In this document: positions 46,386 to 54,220 of the stretch, one piece after another
Layout of the letters: each line of letters begins with the position of its first letter
Position numbering within the stretch: position 1 is the stretch's first letter
Origin: Ralstonia soli
Lineage (GTDB): Bacteria > Pseudomonadota > Gammaproteobacteria > Burkholderiales > Burkholderiaceae
Assembly (NCBI RefSeq): GCF_023955655.1
Contig: NZ_JAMXHT010000010.1
Location: 87,005-151,004 of the forward strand
Direction of reading: 5' to 3'
Length of the DNA: 64,000 nucleotides
Program-made: the position numbers and the translations under genes
The notes under the pieces: model-generated
What the model was told of the DNA's origin: nothing
Databases searched by the model: none
The model's input: only the letters and a program-made list of their open reading frames with translations

Positions 46386-47018
46386 TTACGGTGCAGGCGA
46401 CCAGTGCGGATCGTTCAGCTGCTTCTCCAGCAGGCGGATCTGCTGCTGCAGCGAATCCACCTGTGTCTGGTAGGCGCGGCGCTCGATGTCCAGGGCCTTG
46501 GTTTCCTGGCGCATGGCCTGTTGCTCGGTCAGCATCTTCTGGCGTTGCGCCTGCATGATGCGCACTTCCTGGCTGAGCGAAGCGGCCCGTTGCTCGGCGG
46601 CCTGAGCCTCGCGCTCGAGCTGGGCTCTCTGGCCGGCAGTCACGGCGCGGCGCAGGTCGTCTTCCGCCCATGTGCGGGTCTGGCGGGCCAGCGTGTCATA
46701 CGCGCCTTCGGCCGGTGCCACCGACATGAACTTGTACACACGCCACAATTCTTTGCGATACGACAGCGCGACGTAGGCCGTGGTGTCTTCGTTGACCAGC
46801 AGCAGGCTCGTGCCGTAGTCGCCGTTGTAGGTGGTGCGCAGCTCGGTCAGGCGCTTCTGCGCCAGCAGCTGCTGCAGCTCGGCCACAGTGCCGCCCGTGG
46901 CGGCGGTGGGCGCCGCCGGCGCCTGCGGCGCAGAGGCTTGAGCATGGGCCAGCCCGGCACCCGCAACGGAAGCTACGGCGGCGAGCACGAGAACGGTTCG
47001 GCGGAAAACGAGGGACAT
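46386..47018 (-). CDS. DUF2968 periplasmic coiled-coil protein
   Basis: The 210-residue protein has a cleavable signal peptide ending AGLAHAQA and an Ala-rich spacer. A domain with LRTTYNGDYGTSLLLVNEDTTAYVALSYRKELWRVYKF fits the DUF2968 family. From about residue 115 a long Glu/Gln/Arg-rich region is strongly predicted coiled coil. It is a betaproteobacterial family without known function, probably exported. It is followed by the unrelated single-pass protein gene 189 bases away. Confidence 0.78.
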   Translation of the reverse strand: MSLVFRRTVLVLAAVASVAGAGLAHAQASAPQAPAAPTAATGGTVAELQQLLAQKRLTELRTTYNGDYGTSLLLVNEDTTAYVALSYRKELWRVYKFMSVAPAEGAYDTLARQTRTWAEDDLRRAVTAGQRAQLEREAQAAEQRAASLSQEVRIMQAQRQKMLTEQQAMRQETKALDIERRAYQTQVDSLQQQIRLLEKQLNDPHWSPAP

Positions 47019-47110
47019 CGCAGGAATCAGGAATCGGAGCCGACGCGACTATATCAGCTTTGCAGGCCGCTTCAGCCCGGAGTGGGGAAGGGCGCGGGGA
47101 GGGAGGGGGT

Positions 47111-47200
47111 TGGCGGAAGCGGTGAGATTCGAACTCACGGATGGGTCACCCCATCGGCAGTTTTCAAGACTGCTGCCTTAAACCACTCGGCCACGCTTCC
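47111..47200 (-). tRNA. tRNA-Ser (anticodon UGA)
   Basis: Read on the minus strand, 47200 to 47111 folds as a class II tRNA: acceptor GGAAGCG/CGCTTCC (discriminator G), D-arm with GCCGAGTGGTTTAAGG, anticodon stem-loop with loop CTTGAAA (anticodon TGA), a long variable arm (GATGGGGTGACCCATC) and T-arm GTTCGAATC. The CCA end is encoded. The long variable arm and UGA anticodon give serine. Confidence 0.95.
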
Positions 47201-47275
47201 TTGGTACTGGATTGCTCATTGCTAGCAAGGCCGCCATTGTAACGGCACCCGGCGCAACTTGGCACCGGGTAAGCG

Positions 47276-48553
47276 TCAGTTTTCGTCGTCGGCCAAGAAC
47301 AATGCCTGCAGATCGTTCAGGAACCGCTGGCCCAGTTCGGTCGGGCGGATGGCCACGTGGTCACGCGTGAGCAGGCCGCGCTGCTCAGCGGCATCAAGTT
47401 CGCGCTCGATGGCGCGCAAGGGCAGGCCCGTGCGTTCCTGGAACAGCGTGACCGGGAAACCGTCCGTCAGCCGCAGCGCGTTGAGCATGAATTCGAACGG
47501 CAGATCGGCCGCATCGACTTCGCGCTGCTCCTGCACGACCGCCGCGCCGCCGGCGGTTTCCGCCTGGCGCAGATAGGTGTCCGGATGCTTGTGCCGCATC
47601 TCGCGGATGACGCGGTGCGGAAAGCTCAGCTTGCCGTGCGCGCCCGGGCCCACGCCCAGGTAATCGCCGAACTGCCAGTAGTTCAGGTTGTGCTTGCAGC
47701 GCTTGCCGGCCTTGGCATAGGCCGACACTTCGTAGTGCTCGTAGCCCGCCGCGGCCAGGCGCGCGTGGATCCAGTCCTGCATCGCGAACGCGGTATCGTC
47801 GTCCGGCAGCGCGGGCGGGTACTTGGCGAAGAGCGTGTTCGGCTCCAGCGTCAGGTGGTACAGCGACACGTGGTTGGTATCGAACGACAGCGCGGCTTCC
47901 ACGTCGGCCTCGCACTCGGCAAGCGTCTGGCCGGGCAGCGCAAACATCAGGTCGAGGTTGATGTTGTCGAAGTGCGTGCGGGCGATGTCGATGGCGGCAC
48001 GCGCCTCCGCCGCACTGTGGATGCGCCCCAGCGCTTGCAGGTGTTTGTCGTTGAAGCTCTGGATGCCGATCGACAGGCGGTTCACGCCGCTGGCGCGGTA
48101 ACTGCGGAAGCGCTCGGCTTCGAACGTGCCGGGGTTGGCTTCCATCGTGATCTCGGCATCGGCATCCACGGGTAGCAGCATGCGGATGTCCGACAGCAAT
48201 CGGTCGAGCCCCTGCGCAGATAGCAAGCTGGGCGTGCCGCCGCCGATGAAGATCGTGTGCACATGCCGGCCCCACACCATGGGCAGCGCGGCCTCAAGGT
48301 CTTGTCGAACCGCTGCGAGAAAGCGCTCTTCCGGAATGCCCTGTTCGGGTTCCGCATGCGAGTTGAAATCGCAGTACGGGCACTTGCGCACGCACCATGG
48401 CACATGCACGTACAAGGACAGCGGCGGCGAGGCCGGCAGGCTGATCTTGCCCGGCTGCAGGAAGACGGAGGTGACCTTGTCGCCTGTCTGGCCAGACTCG
48501 GCGGCGGTCTCGGAGGGCGTCTTGCTGGCGCCGGCGGGGTAAATCGGAATCAT
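47276..48553 (-). CDS. hemW: Radical SAM heme chaperone HemW
   Basis: This 425-residue protein has the radical SAM cluster cysteines C54, C58 and C61 (CVRKCPYC). The HNxxYW motif (CKHNLNYWQFGDYLGVGPGAHG) marks HemW, a heme chaperone, rather than the coproporphyrinogen dehydrogenase HemN. An N-terminal extension of about 45 residues precedes the domain. A hairpin ACCCGG-N12-CCGGGT (47247-47270) follows the stop without a T tract. It lies seven bases after rdgB and is the end of the rph-rdgB-hemW run. Confidence 0.93.
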   Translation of the reverse strand: MIPIYPAGASKTPSETAAESGQTGDKVTSVFLQPGKISLPASPPLSLYVHVPWCVRKCPYCDFNSHAEPEQGIPEERFLAAVRQDLEAALPMVWGRHVHTIFIGGGTPSLLSAQGLDRLLSDIRMLLPVDADAEITMEANPGTFEAERFRSYRASGVNRLSIGIQSFNDKHLQALGRIHSAAEARAAIDIARTHFDNINLDLMFALPGQTLAECEADVEAALSFDTNHVSLYHLTLEPNTLFAKYPPALPDDDTAFAMQDWIHARLAAAGYEHYEVSAYAKAGKRCKHNLNYWQFGDYLGVGPGAHGKLSFPHRVIREMRHKHPDTYLRQAETAGGAAVVQEQREVDAADLPFEFMLNALRLTDGFPVTLFQERTGLPLRAIERELDAAEQRGLLTRDHVAIRPTELGQRFLNDLQALFLADDEN

Positions 48554-48559
48554 CGAAAC

Positions 48560-49189
48560 TCAAGCGCTCTCAAACAGGCGCAGCCGCTCGACCAGTTGCG
48601 CGAGGGCTTGTGCGCGATGGCTTACGCGGTTCTTCTCAGCCTTGGTCAATTCTGCGGCGGTCTTGCCGAGGTCGGGCAGCAGGAAATGCGGGTCGTAACC
48701 GAAACCGCCGTCGCCGCGCGGTGTGTCGATCACCTGGCCGAACCAGTTGCCCTCGGCGATGATCGGCTGCGGGTCATCGGCGTGGCGCACGTACACCAGC
48801 ACGCAAACATAGTGCGCACCGCGATCGGCCTTGCCGGCCAGTTCGCGCACGAGACGTGCGTTGTTGGCGGCGTCCGATTTCTCTTCGCCCGCCAGTTGCG
48901 CATAGCGTGCGGAGTACACGCCCGGCGCGCCGTCCAGCGCATGCACGCAGATGCCCGAGTCGTCCGCCAGTGCAGGCAGGCCCGAGGCGCGGCTGGCATG
49001 ACGTGCCTTGGTGAGCGCGTTTTCGACGAAGGTCGCGTAGGGTTCTTCCGCCTCGGGAATGCCGAGCGCGCCCTGCGGCGTGACGTCGAATCCGAGGGGC
49101 GCGAGCAGCGCGTTGAACTCCGTCAGCTTGCCGGCGTTGTTGGAGGCAAGGACGACTTTGCCGATCTTGCGCATGGCAGCGTCGCTCAC
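48560..49189 (-). CDS. rdgB: XTP/dITP diphosphatase (RdgB/HAM1)
   Basis: The 209-residue enzyme removes ITP, dITP and XTP from the nucleotide pool. The Ham1 signatures [32 protein letters not shown] and PALADDSGI are present, as are GGFGYDPHF and SHRAQAL. The ATG (49189-49187) overlaps the rph stop by four bases. In an alternative reading the protein starts at [13 protein letters not shown], five residues in. Confidence 0.94.
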   Translation of the reverse strand: MSDAAMRKIGKVVLASNNAGKLTEFNALLAPLGFDVTPQGALGIPEAEEPYATFVENALTKARHASRASGLPALADDSGICVHALDGAPGVYSARYAQLAGEEKSDAANNARLVRELAGKADRGAHYVCVLVYVRHADDPQPIIAEGNWFGQVIDTPRGDGGFGYDPHFLLPDLGKTAAELTKAEKNRVSHRAQALAQLVERLRLFESA

Positions 49190-49902
49190 AGGCCGAGCGC
49201 CTGCTTTTGCAGGCCGATCAACTCGCGGATGCCCTGGTCGGCCAAGCCGAGCAGCGCGTCCATTTCCGCACGCGAAAACGGTGTGCCTTCGGCCGTGCCT
49301 TGCACTTCCACAAAGCCGCCGCTGCCCGTCATGACGACGTTCATGTCGGTATCGCAGGCGGAGTCTTCGGGGTAGTCCAGATCCAGCACCGGCACGCCGT
49401 CGACCACGCCCACCGAGATGGCGGCGACGAAGTCGCGGATCGGGTTACCGACCAGCTGACCCTTCTCGCGCATTACAGAGACCGCGTCATACGCGGCCAC
49501 GAAGGCACCGGTGATGCTGGCCGTGCGCGTACCGCCATCGGCTTGCAGGACGTCGCAATCGAGGTGCAGCGTGTGCTCGCCCAGTGCGCGCAGGTCGAAC
49601 ACCGAGCGCATCGCCCGGCCGATCAGGCGCTGGATTTCCTGGGTGCGGCCGGTCTGCTTGCCGCGCGCGGCTTCGCGGTCGGAACGCGTGTGCGTCGAGC
49701 GCGGCAGCATGCCGTACTCGGCCGTCACCCAGCCCTCGCCGCTGCCTTTCTTGTGCGGCGGCACCTTGGGCAGCACGCTGGCCGTACAGAGCACCTGGGT
49801 GTCGCCAAAGCACACCAGCACGGAGCCTTCGGCGTGGCGCGTGAAGCGGCGGGTGAGGGTGACGGGGCGGAGTTGGTCGGGCTGACGGCCGCTGGGACGC
49901 AT
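49186..49902 (-). CDS. rph: Ribonuclease PH
   Basis: This 238-residue phosphorolytic exoribonuclease trims the 3' ends of tRNA precursors. [30 protein letters not shown] is the normal N-terminus, and the active-site [14 protein letters not shown] and [23 protein letters not shown] regions are intact. I chose the ATG at 49902, which gives exactly the E. coli length; an upstream ATG at 49938 adds 12 unlikely residues. It is coupled to rdgB. Confidence 0.95.
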   Translation of the reverse strand: MRPSGRQPDQLRPVTLTRRFTRHAEGSVLVCFGDTQVLCTASVLPKVPPHKKGSGEGWVTAEYGMLPRSTHTRSDREAARGKQTGRTQEIQRLIGRAMRSVFDLRALGEHTLHLDCDVLQADGGTRTASITGAFVAAYDAVSVMREKGQLVGNPIRDFVAAISVGVVDGVPVLDLDYPEDSACDTDMNVVMTGSGGFVEVQGTAEGTPFSRAEMDALLGLADQGIRELIGLQKQALGL

Positions 49903-50005
49903 GTGGGGTCTCGCTGTGGAAAACGGATAGCCCGACATGATACCGGCCCGCGCTGCCAGCGTGATGCAGGCAGGGCGGGCCCGTGCGGAACGGCGCGGCG
50001 ACGCG

Positions 50006-50920
50006 TTAGCGCGTCAGGTTGCTGGTCTTGTCGATGGCGGCGCGGATCTCGGCGATGGAGCGCTCGATCTCCTCTTCCGACATCAGCCCGGATTCGCTGC
50101 CCGGTGCATCCAGGATGGACGTGGTGAAGGCGTTCAGCGGCAGGGTGTCGGTCTGCACCGAGTCCTGCGTGGTGGTCACTGCATCCAGCTCCCACATCAT
50201 GGCGATGGCGGTGGTGTTGTCGGCGGTATCGCCGGCGTTGCGCAGCGCCCGCGCGATGAGTTCGGGAATCGCCTGGGTGACCGAGAAGCTCGTGCAGGTG
50301 TCGACCAGTTCGTCTTCCTGCACGCTGCCCCACAGGCCGTCGGAGCACAGCATGGCGACGTCGCCCGGCTCCAGGTTGACCGGTCCGCCGATGTCGATCA
50401 GCGGTAGGTTGGGCGAACCCAGGCAGTTGTAGATCTTGTTGCGCTCGGGGTGGTTGGCCACCTGCATGGGCAGTACGCGGTCCTGCTGGAGCAGGTTCTC
50501 GATCTTGGAGTGATCGCGCGTGCGCGTCACCAGCGCGCCCTTGCGCATCAGGTACATGCGCGAATCGCCCGCATGTGCCCAGTGCAGCGAGCCGCGCTGT
50601 GCCAGCGCGCAGACGATGGTCGTGCGCGGCGCATCCGGCAGGCCGTTGGTCTCGGCGTAGCGGTGGATGTCGCGGTGGGCGAGCATGATGCTTTCGTTCA
50701 GGAAATCGCGCGGATTGCGGATCGACGGGCGTGCATGCCGCTGGAACTGGCGCGCCATGGTCTGCAGCGCCTGCTGGGCCGCGACTTCGCCGAGCGAGTG
50801 CCCGCCCAGGCCATCGCACAGCACCATCAGCATGGCATCGCGCGTGAAGCAGTACCCCATGCGGTCCTGGTTGACGCGTCGCGCGCCTTTCTTGCTTTCT
50901 TGATAGACCGAGAATCGCAT
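50006..50920 (-). CDS. PP2C-family Ser/Thr protein phosphatase
   Basis: The 304-residue protein has the PP2C metal and phosphate motifs in order: NQDRMG (about residues 17-22), [14 protein letters not shown], and SDGLWGSV. The last ~70 residues are outside the catalytic domain and acidic. It lies downstream of a Ser/Thr kinase on the same strand with a 103-base gap, so the two probably form a reversible phosphorylation switch. The start is the ATG at 50920 ([22 protein letters not shown]); the upstream open frame is not supported. Its targets are unknown. Confidence 0.9.
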   Translation of the reverse strand: MRFSVYQESKKGARRVNQDRMGYCFTRDAMLMVLCDGLGGHSLGEVAAQQALQTMARQFQRHARPSIRNPRDFLNESIMLAHRDIHRYAETNGLPDAPRTTIVCALAQRGSLHWAHAGDSRMYLMRKGALVTRTRDHSKIENLLQQDRVLPMQVANHPERNKIYNCLGSPNLPLIDIGGPVNLEPGDVAMLCSDGLWGSVQEDELVDTCTSFSVTQAIPELIARALRNAGDTADNTTAIAMMWELDAVTTTQDSVQTDTLPLNAFTTSILDAPGSESGLMSEEEIERSIAEIRAAIDKTSNLTR

Positions 50921-51023
50921 TGCGGCTATGAGTATTCGGTGAGGGAGTGTGGTGCGGTGGCGTATCCCGGCCAGCGCTGCACCATTTTGTGACATACGCC
51001 GCCTATAGGCGACAACTTGGCGG

Positions 51024-52049
51024 TCAACTGTCCCGGCGGCGCAACAGGCGGCTCATGAAACGCGTCGTCAGCGCCTCTTTTTCTTCCGGTACGGGGCCGC
51101 CAAGGGTGACGGCGGTCAGGGCGTGCAATTCGGTCAGCGCATTGCTTTCCTCGCGCAGCACCTTCTGCAGGCGGAACACGCTTTGCGGGCGCTCTTCCGG
51201 CTTGAATTTCAGGCACCAGCCGACCAGGTCGATCAGGCTGGATGTGTAGACCTTGCGCAGGCGCTCGAGGCCTTCTTCCAGCTTGTCGTCCTTCTCCCGC
51301 TGCGTAGCTTCCTGCGGCGGGGTGCCGGCCATGCAGGCATAGATCGTGGCGCCGATGCTGTAGATGTCCGTCCACGGCCCCAGTTCGTTGTGCTTGCGGT
51401 ACAGCTCCGGCGCGGCAAAGCCTGGCGTGTACATCGGCTGGAAGCGCGCGGCTTCGGACGTGAGCGTCTGCCGCGCGGCGCCAAAATCGAGCAGGATCGG
51501 CGAATGGTCTTCGCGCAGATAGATGTTGCCTGGCTTGATGTCGAGGTGCAGCAGCTTGTGGATGTGGACTTCGCGCAGGCCGCTCATCAGGTCGTGGAAG
51601 ACCTGGCGGATGAAACGCTCGCGCAGCATCTTCAGCTTGCCTTGCTGGCGTGCGGTGAGGATGTGCTCCTGCAGCGTTTTGCCCTGCTCATACGTCATCA
51701 CCATGTAGACCGTGCCGTTTTCCCGGAAGAAATTGAGCACGCGCACGATGGCAGGGTGGGAAATCTTGGCCAGCGACCGGCCTTCTTCAAAGAAGTATTT
51801 GAGCCCGAGGCGGAATGCACTTGCGCTTTCTTCCGGTACCACCGGAATCAATTCGCCAGGCGCGCGACGCGCCAGCGAAGACGGCAGATATTCCTTCACG
51901 GCCACCGGCGTCCCATGCTCGTCGGTGGCGAGGTAGACGAAGCTGAACCCCCCGCTGGCCAACTTCTTTACAATACGATAGTTGGACAGCAAGGTGCCGA
52001 CCGGCAACGGCGCACTGCGTGGCTGTCCTGAGCCTTTTGACTCTGTCAT
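51024..52049 (-). CDS. Eukaryotic-like Ser/Thr protein kinase (PknB type)
   Basis: This 341-residue protein is a soluble Hanks-type kinase with no transmembrane segment. The glycine loop is KLASGGFSFVYLA, the ATP lysine is K52 (VAVKEY), the catalytic loop is HLDIKPGN with D170, and DFG is at 188-190. A PEERP segment and a basic tail follow. The start ATG at 52049 gives MTESKGSGQPRS. The PP2C phosphatase lies downstream and yicC is divergent. Kinase-phosphatase pairs next to rph and yicC-gmk appear in related genomes from memory; the substrate is unknown. Confidence 0.92.
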   Translation of the reverse strand: MTESKGSGQPRSAPLPVGTLLSNYRIVKKLASGGFSFVYLATDEHGTPVAVKEYLPSSLARRAPGELIPVVPEESASAFRLGLKYFFEEGRSLAKISHPAIVRVLNFFRENGTVYMVMTYEQGKTLQEHILTARQQGKLKMLRERFIRQVFHDLMSGLREVHIHKLLHLDIKPGNIYLREDHSPILLDFGAARQTLTSEAARFQPMYTPGFAAPELYRKHNELGPWTDIYSIGATIYACMAGTPPQEATQREKDDKLEEGLERLRKVYTSSLIDLVGWCLKFKPEERPQSVFRLQKVLREESNALTELHALTAVTLGGPVPEEKEALTTRFMSRLLRRRDS

Positions 52050-52172
52050 GGGTTTGTGTCGCGAAATGGCTGTCGGATTCTCCCTGAGCAGTCCACACGT
52101 TGTAAAGCGACAAAAGGTGGGGGATTCCCCGCCAATTCTCCGAGTTGTTCCAAGCAAAAAAACCGAGATTCC

Positions 52173-53108
52173 ATGATCCATAGCATGACCGGCTACGGCG
52201 TCGCCACGCGCCAGGCAGCCTTTACCGATGCCCATGGCGCACCTAGCGGCAGCGTCGCCACCGTCTCGGTCGAGTTCCGCACCGTCAACTCGCGTTTCCT
52301 GGATTTGCTGTTCCGCGCGCCGGAAGAGTGCCGCGCCTTCGAGCCGGCCCTGCGCGAGATGCTGATGAGCGCGCTGTCGCGCGGCAAGCTGGAGTGCCGG
52401 ATCAACCTGCAACGCCAGGAAGCCGCCAGCGACGTTGCCGCGCTCAATGTGGACGTACTGCAACAGCTGGCCAAGCTGGAACAGGAAGTCACGCGTTATC
52501 TGCCGGCTTCGGGTTCACTGCGCATGGGCGAAATCCTGCGCTGGCCCGGCGTGCTGGCGCAGCCGGAGTTGACCCAGGACGCCTTGCGCGACGCGGTGGT
52601 CGACGCCGCCAAAGAGGCGCTCAAGCAACTTCTGGAGTCGCGCCGCCGTGAAGGCGATGCGCTCAAGGCAGTGCTGATCGATCGTGCGGACGCGATGCTC
52701 GCGATCGTCGACCAGCTTACGCCGATGGTGCCGACGCTGATCCAGCAGCATCAGGACAAACTGACTGAGCGCCTGCGTGAAGCGTTTGGCCTGGCCGCCC
52801 CCGAGGGCACCCCGGCGCTCACCCGCGATGAACTGTCCGAGCGCATCCGCCAGGAAGCCACCGTCTACGGTATCCGCATCGACATCGCCGAAGAACTCTC
52901 GCGCCTGCAGGCGCACCTGCGGGAAACGCGCCACATCCTGGAGAAGGGCGGCCAGATGGGCAAGCGCCTCGATTTCATGATGCAGGAGCTGAACCGCGAG
53001 GCGAACACGCTCGGCTCCAAGGCCGCCGCCAAGGAACTGGCCGACGCCTCGATGGAACTCAAGCTGCTCATCGAGCAGATGCGCGAGCAGGTCCAGAACC
53101 TCGAATAA
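52173..53108 (+). CDS. yicC: YicC family endoribonuclease
   Basis: The 311-residue protein belongs to the YicC/YloC family, recently described as endoribonucleases acting in RNA turnover. The N-terminus MIHSMTGYG is typical, the central VEFRTVNSRFLDL and C-terminal GKRLDFMMQELNREANTLGSKA are conserved. It is about 25 residues longer than E. coli YicC because of an insert in the first 40 residues. The start ATG is at 52173. It leads the yicC-gmk-rpoZ-spoT run, the usual order in proteobacteria. Confidence 0.92.
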   Translation: MIHSMTGYGVATRQAAFTDAHGAPSGSVATVSVEFRTVNSRFLDLLFRAPEECRAFEPALREMLMSALSRGKLECRINLQRQEAASDVAALNVDVLQQLAKLEQEVTRYLPASGSLRMGEILRWPGVLAQPELTQDALRDAVVDAAKEALKQLLESRRREGDALKAVLIDRADAMLAIVDQLTPMVPTLIQQHQDKLTERLREAFGLAAPEGTPALTRDELSERIRQEATVYGIRIDIAEELSRLQAHLRETRHILEKGGQMGKRLDFMMQELNREANTLGSKAAAKELADASMELKLLIEQMREQVQNLE

Positions 53109-53130
53109 CTCAAAACGATAGAACCAGAAC

Positions 53131-53796
53131 ATGCCATCCCCTCAAGCGCACTCCGCCGTCGATACGCCCATCGAAAATCATTTTCCGGGCAGCCTGTTCA
53201 TGGTCGTGGCGCCATCCGGTGCCGGCAAATCGACGTTGGTGAATGCGCTGCTGGCGCACGATTCGTCGATCCGGCTGTCGGTGTCGGCCACCACGCGCAA
53301 GCCGCGCCCGGGCGAGCAGCACGGCCGCGAATACAACTTCATGACGGTCGAAGAATTCAAGGCCTGCCGTGACCGCGGCGAGTTCCTTGAATGGGCCGAG
53401 GTGCACGGCAACTACTACGCGACCTCGCGCGTGTGGATCGAAGAACAGATGCGCGCCGGCACCGACGTGCTGCTCGAGATCGACTGGCAGGGCGCGCAGC
53501 AGGTGCACCAGCGCTTTGCCAACGCGGTGGAGATCTTCATCCTGCCGCCGTCGCTCACGGCGCTGGAAGATCGCCTGAAGAAGCGTGGGCAGGATGAGCC
53601 CAACGTGATCGTGCGTCGCCTGCTGGCCGCCGGTTCCGAGATGGCCCACGCACCCGAGGCCGACTACGTGATCATCAACGAAGTGTTCGACACGGCATTG
53701 GCCGAGCTGCGCACGGTGGTGCAGGCCACGCGCCTGCGCTTCGGTGCGCAGAAGGCGCGCCACGGCGAGCTCTTCGTCGAACTGGGCATTCATTGA
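53131..53796 (+). CDS. gmk: Guanylate kinase
   Basis: The 221-residue enzyme phosphorylates GMP to GDP. The P-loop APSGAGKST is at residues 27-35 and the GMP-binding [11 protein letters not shown] and YNFMTVEEF are present. The first ~20 residues are an extra N-terminal stretch. It starts 22 bases after yicC and is followed by rpoZ after a 136-base gap that carries a probable separate promoter. Gmk is also a target of (p)ppGpp control in many bacteria, consistent with the nearby spoT. Confidence 0.95.
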   Translation: MPSPQAHSAVDTPIENHFPGSLFMVVAPSGAGKSTLVNALLAHDSSIRLSVSATTRKPRPGEQHGREYNFMTVEEFKACRDRGEFLEWAEVHGNYYATSRVWIEEQMRAGTDVLLEIDWQGAQQVHQRFANAVEIFILPPSLTALEDRLKKRGQDEPNVIVRRLLAAGSEMAHAPEADYVIINEVFDTALAELRTVVQATRLRFGAQKARHGELFVELGIH

Positions 53797-53888
53797 GGCA
53801 GCAGGCAAGCGTGTTTTTGAGCGCGCCTGCGAAAGTGTGGTAGCGCCGGTGCTGATGTGCTCTTGGGAGCGGAGTGCCGCGCTGCTGC

Positions 53889-53894
53889 TAAAAT
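53889..53894 (+). promoter_or_regulatory. Candidate -10 element for rpoZ-spoT
   Basis: TAAAAT in the gmk-rpoZ gap differs from TATAAT at one position. A TTGGGA (53863-53868) lies 20 bases upstream, slightly too far for a good -35. This suggests rpoZ has its own promoter within the run. Confidence 0.35.
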
Positions 53895-53932
53895 ATCGAG
53901 ATCAACAAGATTTGCCACCAGGTGGAGTTTTC

Positions 53933-54136
53933 ATGGCGCGTATTACCGTCGAAGATTGCTTGAAACAGATTCCGAATCGCTTCGAACTGGCGCTGGCCGC
54001 AACGTACCGCGCCCGTCAGTTGGTGCAGGGCCACACGCCCAAGGTCGACGCCAAGGACAAGCCGACCGTGACCGCATTGCGCGAGATCGCATCCGGCCAG
54101 GTCGGTATCGAGATGCTCAAGAAGGTTCCGTCCTGA
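53933..54136 (+). CDS. rpoZ: RNA polymerase omega subunit
   Basis: The 67-residue omega subunit helps assemble RNA polymerase and forms part of a ppGpp site. The sequence [30 protein letters not shown] matches the family closely, including [11 protein letters not shown]. The start ATG at 53933 has GGTGGAG upstream. It is followed after 84 bases by spoT, a typical arrangement. Confidence 0.96.
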   Translation: MARITVEDCLKQIPNRFELALAATYRARQLVQGHTPKVDAKDKPTVTALREIASGQVGIEMLKKVPS

Positions 54137-54220
54137 GCTGACGCCTTAGCTACGCATTACCCGGCGTGGTACGCTGCCTTGGTCACTGATCGCGGCCTTT
54201 GATCGTTCTGGCGATCTTTC

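Noticed and set aside
47247..47270. Hairpin after hemW as a terminator
   Set aside because: The stem ACCCGG/CCGGGT is only 6 bp and no T tract follows on the minus strand.
52119..52130. GGGGATTCCCC palindrome before yicC as an operator
   Set aside because: It is a short GC-rich dyad with no promoter at the right distance and no supporting second site. It may be chance.
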